From Larix sibirica (Eukaryota; Streptophyta; Pinopsida; Pinales; Pinaceae), in the NCBI GenBank assembly GCA_004151065.3, contig NWUY0300003173.1, forward strand, positions 1 to 14,923: 14,923 nucleotides of DNA. The letters run 5' to 3'. This document shows, one piece after another, positions 8,721 to 14,923 of the stretch. Every line of letters begins with the position of its first letter. Position 1 is the stretch's first letter. The translations under genes and the position numbers were made by a program. A model generated the notes under the pieces. It worked only from the letters and a program-made list of their open reading frames with translations, was not told the DNA's origin and made no database searches.

Positions 8721-10000
8721 GTGTTCTTAACTAGAAGTGCAGGCACAAGATAGACATTCGTTTCAAAATCAATTTATCATGTTCTAATGCATTTTTACAA
8801 TAGGGACCTTCATAGTGATCCCTTGAAGAAGAAGGGTATCATCAGTTGCAGCTACTAGAAGGGATGCACATAATGCAGATTGAATTATTGTGCATTCAAC
8901 ACTCCACTTTCCTTTGACACCATCGAACATATTGCCACTAAGTTTTGATTCATTAGATCTATTGAGCAAGTATTTTGAACAACTCCATCTTTTTCTAGTA
9001 GATGAGGTCTCCTTAATTGGCTCTCAAATGCTATGCAACATTGAAAAAAGGCTACAAGAAATAATGCACACTCCTAGCTCTCCTTTTAACAATCTTGACA
9101 TCATTTTATGTGGGGATCTTTGCCAAGCCCAACCTATAAGAGACTCTTGGATATTTGAACAAGCAATTGTGATTTCGCATCTAATCCCCTATAAATTTTG
9201 GCCACAAAATTTCAAATACTTTCATCTCACAAAAGTCATGAGACAAGAAGACCTGACCTTTGTCTCAATATTGAAAAGAATTAGAACATGTTCACAAAAA
9301 TATTGTGACATTGCATTCTTAAACAATCATTGCTATAGACCACCACCAAATTATGACCCTCCATTTCCTTATTTGTTTTACAGAAACAAAGATGTTGAAT
9401 AGCGCAACAAGAAAATGTTGATCCTTGTCTAGTCAATGTCATATACATTGGAATCAATTGACAAGGACATTCATGCATTGGAATCAATCATCGAGAAAAG
9501 TGACATGATGGGTTTTCCTTCTACAATTGTGCTAAAAGAAGGGATGCTTGTTGAACTAAATGGAGGAAACCTTGCTATTGATGACAGGCTTATTAACAGT
9601 GTAGAGGGAATTTTTAAATATCATATTGATGATAAGATTGATATAGTCTGGGTTGATTCTAGATCACTATCAGTTGACTCAATGCAATGAGCACAATACA
9701 AGAACATTTTGCACAAAAAAATCCATGTACATGGACACCTATCAAATGAAAATCTAGAAAAATGACATCAACGAGTAAAAGGTGTATTCTTCAACAACAA
9801 TTCCCCATTCGGCTAGCGTGTGCATGAACAATACACAGGTCACAAGGGATGATAATGGATAGCTTATCATTTGATCCAAAAGGAATTAATCAACATGGAC
9901 TAGTGTATACTTCATTGTCATGTGTTAGAGACATGAATAATTTGTACCTCTTAAACAAATTGCAATGGTGAAATTTTTGCATCTCATATAAATTCTCCAA
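8721..10000 (+). pseudogene. PIF1-family (superfamily 1B) helicase domain, inactivated
   Basis: Helicase motifs appear in order. Walker A survives only as 'TRSAGTR*TF' (8730-8759), where the family has Gly-x-Ala-Gly-Thr-Gly-Lys-Ser/Thr; one Gly is Arg, a second Gly is Arg and the Lys codon is a stop. Walker B 'LFLVDEVSLIGSQM' has its Asp at 9001-9003. Motif III 'CGDLCQAQPI' follows (about 9109-9138), then 'LTKVMRQED' (motif IV region). 'GMLVELNGGNLAIDDRLINS' is near 9541-9600. The final motifs 'QFPIRLACA*TIHRSQG' (9798-9848) and 'HGLVYTSLSCVRD' (about 9894-9932) are in frame 0. The arginine of the last motif (usual Ser-Arg-Val-Arg) is Cys at 9921-9923. Frameshifts lie near 8830-8850 and 9780-9797; stops include 9400-9402 and 9825-9827. 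An intact copy would unwind DNA during rolling-circle transposition. Confidence 0.8.
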
Positions 10001-10049
10001 GGAGATAAATAGGCTCCAAAATGAAGCCTCTTTATAATTTCAATATGGT

Positions 10050-10723
10050 TATCTGTCAATGGGAAACACAAAAAATTTGTTGCTATGTTCATTGAACACG
10101 TGAAGTCTCATGTTGTACATTAACAACATTGTCAAGTACTACGATGTAATGAGAAGCGATATGTTATGTCTATAAGAAACACATACAAGTACTTGCCACA
10201 TGATAGCTCCCTTACAAAAAAATACTACCACCAGTCTGTGTTCAAGTTACATGGCGTTCTTACGTGTTATAGAAAAAACATAGTTCTACAGGGAAAACGA
10301 AATTATACAACAGACATGGTCAAGGAAACTATTTCACACTTTCAAAATAACAAGAGAATTCCAAGGCTAGCAAATGTCTACATTACACCACATGCACCAA
10401 TTCAAGAAATATACTCATTGATTTCTAATATCATAAAACACAATTCTGAAAATGAATGTATCATTATTGTAGGTGACTTTAACATTGGCATGTTGAAAAA
10501 TTGCAATGCACACAAAAGTTTTTGCTCTTTCATGAAGAGTCATAATTTTCAATTGAACACAATAAAGGAAACAACTATTTTTGTCTCTTTGCTTGACCAC
10601 TTTTGGACAAATTTTCCATCTGACAATATCAAGTTTCAAGTTGTCGAGTTTTATTGGACAAATCACCATGCAATTTTTCTTTCAATCCCTTTCAAAATAT
10701 TCACAGATTCCTATGATCAATGA
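10050..10723 (+). pseudogene. EEP (apurinic-like) endonuclease domain of Helentron, degraded
   Basis: The open segment 10166-10723 (185 codons, frame 2) matches the endonuclease/exonuclease/phosphatase fold carried at the carboxy end of Helentron proteins and related to LINE endonucleases. Landmarks are 'ANVYITPHAP' (family Tyr-x-x-Pro), 'IIIVGDFNIG' with the catalytic Asp/Asn, 'SLLDHFWTN' (family Ser-x-Leu-Asp-His) and 'WTNHHAIFLSI'. In the last motif the usual Ser-Asp-His is Thr-Asn-His, so the catalytic Asp is lost. Weak similarity to the amino-terminal part extends back to about 10050, interrupted by stops. It follows the helicase after about 50 bases and would be part of the same polyprotein. 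The Met at 10166 is internal. Confidence 0.75.
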
Positions 10724-11340
10724 AATTTCCATCTCTACCACAACCGTTGTGGTAAGATCAAAAGTGAATGCTTTTTGGAAAATACACCATAGCTACTTAT
10801 ATTGTGCACTATATCTTCCCTCTGAAAAGTCGATTTAAAAACAAATAGTCATTTGCATACTTCAAATGTCATTTCTTGTTTTCCCTCTACTACATGAAAT
10901 TTTCCTTCCATCCTAGTGATATCTTTTCTTTGTTTAATTGGAAAAACCATAGTGCAAATAAACAAACTTAAATGATCCCCCCTGCCAAAAAAGAAAAAAA
11001 AAGGTAAGAATCCGTCCCAAATTTTATCATTTCTATTGCTATAGAAATCAAACCCATCTATAGCTTCAAGCGATGTTATTGAAATAATAACACATGTTTG
11101 TTCCATTTCTAGTGTTTTCCAAAAGCAGTTGTTTCAAATTCTAATCTCATCGAGAACATGGAAATAGGAACCAATTCAAGCAATAGTTTTGAAGACAAAA
11201 AAAATGGAACACTGGAACATGGATAAGTAAAAAGGTGCTTCTAACTATGCCTCTTCATGTATTACTATGATCGGAAAAAATAGGCACATGTTATCTTTTC
11301 CTCCAAGCATCTTTTTTTGCCCAAAACCTTATAACCTTTT
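10724..11340. other. Non-coding stretch after the endonuclease, nothing recognised
   Basis: No domain is visible on either strand. A minus-strand open frame (10849-11106) reads through A/T runs and contains a five-Phe run, which marks it as a translated homopolymer and not a gene. The 17-base word 'tttctagtgttttccaa' at 11106-11122 recurs at 2912-2928. Confidence 0.5.
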
Positions 11341-11361
11341 TTGTCTCTAAACTGTTTCAGA

Positions 11362-12577
11362 AACAAACAAATGCTTGAAGCACCATCCTCTATCCTGCAA
11401 ATATATTCAACGAAACATACAAGTGTGTTTGAAGGAGATGTGTTGGCCTTGTATGGACCTACAAAAAATAAAAGCACAAGTTCGACACCAAGCAAGGAAC
11501 AGTTAATGCATGTTGATTTAGTAGATAAACAAGGGCAATAACCATAATAGTAAATCTAAATGATAATATTATCTCTCGGTTCAATGATTTCTTTAATCCC
11601 GATAGCAATGTCTGAATCTCAAACTTTTCAACTAGACATAAGGTAGCATACGATCGAGGCAATGCAAAGTATTGTATTATCTTGCGGAATTAAACTTCTA
11701 TTGAAACAATTTCGTAGTTTTTCCATGAGCACGGACTAGCACTAGACACATCTTTATATGGCATTTCCAACTTATAAAATTCCTACTATGTTGTCTGTTG
11801 CAACCATCGTAATTTTCTGTCATCAAAATAATAGAATCTATGAACTATTGATCAAATATGGGATGACAATAAATGATATTGCAACTATATGTGCCTCAAC
11901 AATTTCACATAATTTTCTCTTGTCGTTTAAAGTTTACATCTATCTTCTACATGTTTTAGCTAACTTTCATTTTGCTTTAATCTTCTAACATGGAAAAAAA
12001 ACTTTTCAATTACAGCTAAATGAAATTTGTGTTGCACTTTTCTCAAAAGTTAGTCAAGATCTGTTGGCAAAAACTCTTCCAATGTATCTTTCAATGAATG
12101 TAGTTAGAACTGATCCAAGAGAATCACAGCTCTTGCATTTTTCCCTTGCAACATTTGGTTATGAGATAAAATATGATTATTCAAAGGCACATATGCTCGT
12201 TGTGCTTCAAGCAAAGACACAGGAAAGTAATCCATCCCCACTTGCCATTGTCTATTTTTCATTTGGAGCAAATTTTAATGAAAGAGTTATTAACATTCAT
12301 TCCCTTACTACAGGTACAAGGAACCTTGAAAGAAAAAAAATTCTACGCGCCCACATTCTGAAGAAATTGCAATGCTTGTAGTCAATCAATTCTAGAGATC
12401 TCATTTCAATGTGCAACATGCAAACAAAATGCATCATTCAAACACGAGCGTTTCCTCAAGTGCATTCTGGAAACAACATATGGAACTGTTGATGCAACAT
12501 TTCATATGGCATTGCTACAACAACACTTCCCAACACTTATAGTGATTCCATACGATTCTTACACAAAGAGCATATAA
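11362..12577 (+). pseudogene. Exon-like fragments of an unrecognised gene, one with a C4 zinc ribbon
   Basis: Several short coding-like pieces follow splice-acceptor-like sites. One runs from about 11365 (after 'gtttcag') to 11541 and contains 'FEGDVLALYGPT'. One runs at 11758-11988. One runs from about 12016 (after 'aattacag') to about 12310. The last runs from about 12332 (after 'ttactacag') to 12577 in frame 2. That last piece has a stop at 12359-12361, then Cys pairs at 12368/12377 and 12410/12419 (C-x2-C-x10-C-x2-C), then 'ERFLKCILETTYGTVDATF'. A C4 ribbon leading into such a strand pattern recalls the zinc-ribbon OB fold of the RPA70 carboxy-terminal domain. The family assignment is weak. 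It could be a host-gene fragment captured by the transposon, an RPA-like cargo gene, or chance. Confidence 0.35.
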
Positions 12578-12712
12578 ACTGGGGTCTTCCAATTGCACAG
12601 TCTTTGCATAGAGGCTCTGTTTACACTAGCAGTCCATAATATGGGATCACATATCCCAAGTGATTGAAGTTGTTTTGCAAAATTGCCAATTTTATTTATC
12701 AAAAGCTCATGA

Positions 12713-12899
12713 CATGGAAAAAAATAAAGAACATGTATATGTAACAGCTTCTCTTGCTAGTTTAGAGTTTGGAAAACACTAGCGCAGTGTCCCTTTTTGC
12801 ATTGTAGAGCAGTTCCTTTACACTACTGCTTGTCTTTTTGGTTTTTTTCACATTGATTGAAAAACCTTTCAAATATCTCTTTTGTAGTATAAAGTCATT
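12713..12899 (-). repeat. Right arm of long inverted repeat
   Basis: Its reverse complement matches 3263-3445 as described for the left arm, including the perfect 19-base block at 12730-12748 ('aacatgtatatgtaacagc' on this strand). The match ends at 'cattg' (12896-12900), directly before protease-coding sequence of the neighbouring retroelement. Reading outward beyond that point, the two flanks are unrelated. This abrupt end supports a real element boundary here. Confidence 0.75.
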
Positions 12900-12901
12900 G
12901 A

Positions 12902-13240
12902 ATGTTTGGTCAAGATGTCAAAGTAATCGGGGAGATGAAGAATGTTTTAATTAGGTTGGTTGTTGATTCAAGGGTCTATCAATTCATTGATATAGTGGTG
13001 GTTGATATTCCTGAGGCTTATGGGTTAATATTAAGTAGGGATTGGTCAAGTAAATTGAATGGATATTTTGCAACTGATTGGTCTCATCTGTGGTTAAATT
13101 ATCAAAACAAACAGAACTAGATTAAGGTATTAAGAGAACCTCATATGAAATTCAATGTGACTGAGTTAGAATGGAATAATGAACCAATTAATTTTTCATA
13201 CTCTATGTTGGGAAATTATTTCTTGGAAATGGAACACGGA
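12902..13240 (+). pseudogene. Ty3/gypsy aspartic protease, carboxy-terminal part only
   Basis: The translation begins inside a retroviral-type aspartic protease. 'DVKVIGEMKNVLIRL' is followed by 'IDIVVVDIPEAYGLILSRDW' (about 12986-13045) and 'LNGYFATDWSHLWL', which are strong marks of plant Ty3/gypsy proteases. The catalytic Asp-Ser/Thr-Gly box and everything upstream are missing. The preceding bases are the right inverted-repeat arm, so the first ATG (12902) is an accident of truncation. A stop at 13118-13120 interrupts the frame, and the same frame 2 continues into the RNase H module without a shift. An intact enzyme would cleave the Gag-Pol polyprotein. Confidence 0.75.
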
Positions 13241-13843
13241 TGTTATCAGGCTGAAACTACTGGTCATAATTCAGACACACAGTCCGATCTCCTTCGATTT
13301 TCACGAACTTGCGAGATTGATTGTAATATAGTAGAGTTAGTCATTGACTTAGATGTTAATACTAATTTAGATAAAGTAGAAGTTAAATTTTGGAATTTAT
13401 ATTTTGATGGCTCCAAGACACAGGAGGGAGTAGGAGCCGGTTGTATTATTGTAGATACTCAAGGGAAAATATAATTTCTCTCATGTAGATTAGAATTCGA
13501 ATGCACCAATAACACTACTAAATATGAAGCCTTGATTCAGGGACTCGAAAAGGCAATTGATTTAAATGTTAAAAATTTAAAATTTTTTGGTGATTCTAAG
13601 ATAATTGCCAAACAAGTAAGGAATACTATTCATTGTTTATCTCCACACTTGAAAGGTTATCAAGCTAAGGTATGGAACTTGATCCCTAATTTTTATGCTT
13701 TTAATATAAATTATATTCTGAGGTTACAAAATGTTGCTACTGATTTATTGGTTACTTCGGCTTCACATTTAGTACCAACTAATAACAAATGTTCTATTGA
13801 ATTAGTTTTCAGACCATCTGTTCCAGATAATGTTACAAATTAG
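13241..13843 (+). pseudogene. RNase H (RVT_3 type) placed upstream of RT
   Basis: The module is a type I RNase H of the RVT_3/archaeal-like kind found in plant Ty3 elements. It begins near 'WNLYFDGSKTQEGVGAG' (from about 13391). The four catalytic acidic residues are all present: Asp at 13406-13408 ('YFDGS'), Glu at 13526-13528 ('KYEALIQGLE'), Asp at 13592-13594 ('FFGDSK') and Asp at 13742-13744 ('NVATDLLV'). A stop at 13472-13474 splits the domain, and the segment ends at a tag (13841-13843) where a Trp codon would fit the flanking 'RVFDDDEQ'. The part from 13241 to about 13390 is a spacer after the protease. In an active element it would degrade RNA in RNA-DNA hybrids. Confidence 0.8.
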
Positions 13844-14061
13844 AGAGTCTTCGATGATGATGAACAAATTATTGATTTTTGACCGATGAAGACACATTCA
13901 AAGGGTCAGTTACTGATGAAGTTCAACATCAATCAGATATGGAAGATGGGAATAAAAGCAATGGAAATTTTATGCCAAAAGGAGTACACACCTTAGAAAA
14001 ATTATTTGATCTGTAGCACAAGTTCTGAAATCCATCCAACGTCAAGACAAACAGTTCTTCC
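13844..14061 (+). pseudogene. Spacer between RNase H and RT, with the frameshift
   Basis: Frame 2 continues as 'RVFDDDEQIIDF' to a stop near 13880, after which frame 1 takes over with acidic spacer sequence and 'GVHTLEKLFDL' (about 13981-14013). Stops follow at about 14017 and 14029. The spacer is hydrophilic and rich in Asp, Asn and Ser, as expected for a linker. One small indel between about 13880 and 13892 explains the change of frame. Confidence 0.6.
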
Positions 14062-14923
14062 ATGCAATATGATTTGGTGAATCTGGGGACGGAACAAGAT
14101 CCAAAGTATGTCAACTTGGGAAAATGTTGTTCACCTAGTGAAAGGAATAAGTTTATCAAACTATTTCAACAATATAAAGATGTATTTGCATGGACTTATG
14201 ATGATTTGAATACTTATGGTACAAGCATTATACAACATGTGATTTCGATCAAATAAGGTGCTAAGCCTTTTCAGTGGCAACTTCGGAAAATGCACCCTAC
14301 TTTAGAACCATTGATTCAGAATGAATTGAAGAAGTTATTGGATTCCAAGATTATTTTCAAAGTTATGCATTCTGAATGGGTGGTGAACCTGGTGCCTGTA
14401 CGAAAGAAAACGGGTGAGATAAGACTGTGTGTGTATTTTCAAAACCTAAATAGAGCATCAGATAAAGACAATTATCCAGTTTTTCCCATGGAACAAATTT
14501 TACAAATTGTATCAGGCTCATAAATGTTCTCCTTACTAGATGGGTTTTCAGGATATAATAAGGTATTAGTGGCCGAAAAGGATCATCCTAAAACAACCTT
14601 TCGCACAAGATGGGGAATATTCGCTTATAGGAGAATGTCATTTGGCCTTATGAATGTTGGAGCCACATTTCAAAGGGCCATGGATATTGCAATCCAAGGT
14701 TTGATTGGCCATTGTGTTGTCATTTATTTAGATGATGTAACAGTTTTTTCTAATAAAAGGGAAGATCACGCTTTCCATTTGAATCATATTTTTTAACATT
14801 GCAGAAAGTATGGTATATCTCTAGACCCTAAGAAAATCATTTTTGTCTTTCTCGAGGGAAAACTGTCAGGAAACATCATCTCTAAAAAAGGAATCTCTAT
14901 AGACCCAGAAATAATTCAAGCTA
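14062..14923 (+). pseudogene. Ty3/gypsy reverse transcriptase, partial and interrupted
   Basis: Frame 1 holds a clear RT domain. 'FIKLFQQYKDVFAWTYDDL' is the usual lead-in. 'EWVVNLVPVRKKTGEIRLCV' (about 14371-14430) follows. Motif A is 'FSLLDGFSGYNKV', with its Asp in the segment after 14524. 'MSFGLMNVGATFQRAMD' (14635 onward) follows, and the catalytic box is 'VIYLDDVTVFS' (about 14722-14754). The tail 'YGISLDPKK' runs to the window edge. Stops at 14254-14256, 14521-14523 and 14794-14796 break it, but there is no frameshift across more than 860 bases. The Asp usual in 'CVDFRNLN' is Tyr. An intact copy would make cDNA from the element RNA. No fingers, palm or thumb segment is missing before the edge as far as I can see. 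Confidence 0.88.

Larger units (their letters stand above)
3263..12899 (+). mobile_element. Decayed Helentron/Helitron2-type transposon bounded by long inverted repeats
   Basis: This block holds the remains of a single large rolling-circle transposon protein with the order OTU - OTU - DUF6570 - Rep(HUH) - PIF1 helicase - EEP endonuclease, all on the + strand. The presence of OTU and EEP domains together with Rep/Hel is the signature of the Helentron (Helitron2) branch rather than canonical plant Helitrons. The frame changes several times and stop codons are frequent, so it is non-autonomous and old. The outer limits are taken from the inverted repeat, which is not a normal Helitron feature. 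The true element ends could therefore lie inside these limits. I could not identify a 3' hairpin or the asymmetric short termini expected of Helentrons. Confidence 0.6.
12902..14923 (+). mobile_element. Ty3/gypsy LTR retrotransposon pol relic, truncated left and running off the right edge
   Basis: It reads protease tail (frame 2), RNase H (frame 2), spacer, then reverse transcriptase (frame 1) up to the window end. Gag, the protease active site and any 5' LTR are absent from the window. Integrase and the 3' LTR, if present, lie beyond it. One frameshift lies at about 13880-13892. In-frame stops fall at 13118, 13472, 13841, about 13880, about 14017, about 14029, 14254, 14521 and 14794. The decay is mostly by nonsense changes. 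The order protease - RNase H - RT is unusual against the standard RT - RNase H order. Confidence 0.85.

Noticed and set aside
10849-11106. Minus-strand 85-codon open frame
   Set aside because: It contains a run of Phe from a poly-A/T tract and no recognisable domain. It sits in an otherwise non-coding gap.
12902-14923. Pararetrovirus (caulimovirid) origin for the RT/RNase H region
   Set aside because: No movement protein or coat protein motifs are seen. The protease and RT blocks match plant Ty3/gypsy retrotransposons, and the RNase H lies upstream of RT.

Overview
The window looks like AT-rich, CpG-poor nuclear DNA of a land plant, most likely a gymnosperm (conifer). That placement is an inference. 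It rests on a Ty3/gypsy pol relic with the order protease - RNase H - reverse transcriptase, an arrangement I recall from gymnosperm repeat proteins, and on the absence of any intact host gene. No prokaryotic gene organisation, RNA gene or CRISPR array is visible. Everything recognisable is mobile DNA, and all of it is broken by stops and frameshifts.

Region 1 (1-3262) is non-coding. It carries several old, diverged repeat families (about 88-1330, 1299-1617 and 1702-2027), and 2100-3262 has nothing I can assign.

Region 2 (about 3263-12899) is a 9.6 kb block bounded by imperfect inverted repeats of about 180 bp (3263-3445 and 12713-12899). Inside, all on the + strand, lies a decayed Helentron/Helitron2-type rolling-circle transposon. 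In order it has two tandem OTU-like cysteine-protease modules (4344-5490), a DUF6570 zinc-binding module (5878-6552), a Helitron-like Rep/HUH region (6553-8176), a degraded linker (8177-8720), a PIF1-family helicase (8721-10000) and an endonuclease/exonuclease/phosphatase (EEP) domain (about 10050-10723). In a live element the HUH nuclease would nick and join DNA ends, the helicase would unwind the strand, and the EEP nuclease and OTU protease would be accessory. Here the OTU catalytic Cys, the helicase Walker A and arginine finger, one Rep tyrosine and the last EEP motif are all altered. Between the EEP domain and the right inverted repeat (about 11360-12577) are exon-like fragments of an unrecognised gene. 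One of them encodes a C4 zinc ribbon that may belong to an RPA-like OB fold.

Region 3 (12902-14923, running off the right edge) is a Ty3/gypsy pol relic that starts abruptly inside the protease domain, two bases after the right inverted repeat. It reads protease tail - RNase H - reverse transcriptase in two frames with several stops, yet the RNase H acidic residues and the RT YLDD box survive. The left half of its protease is not found beside the left inverted repeat, so a simple nested insertion does not explain the layout.
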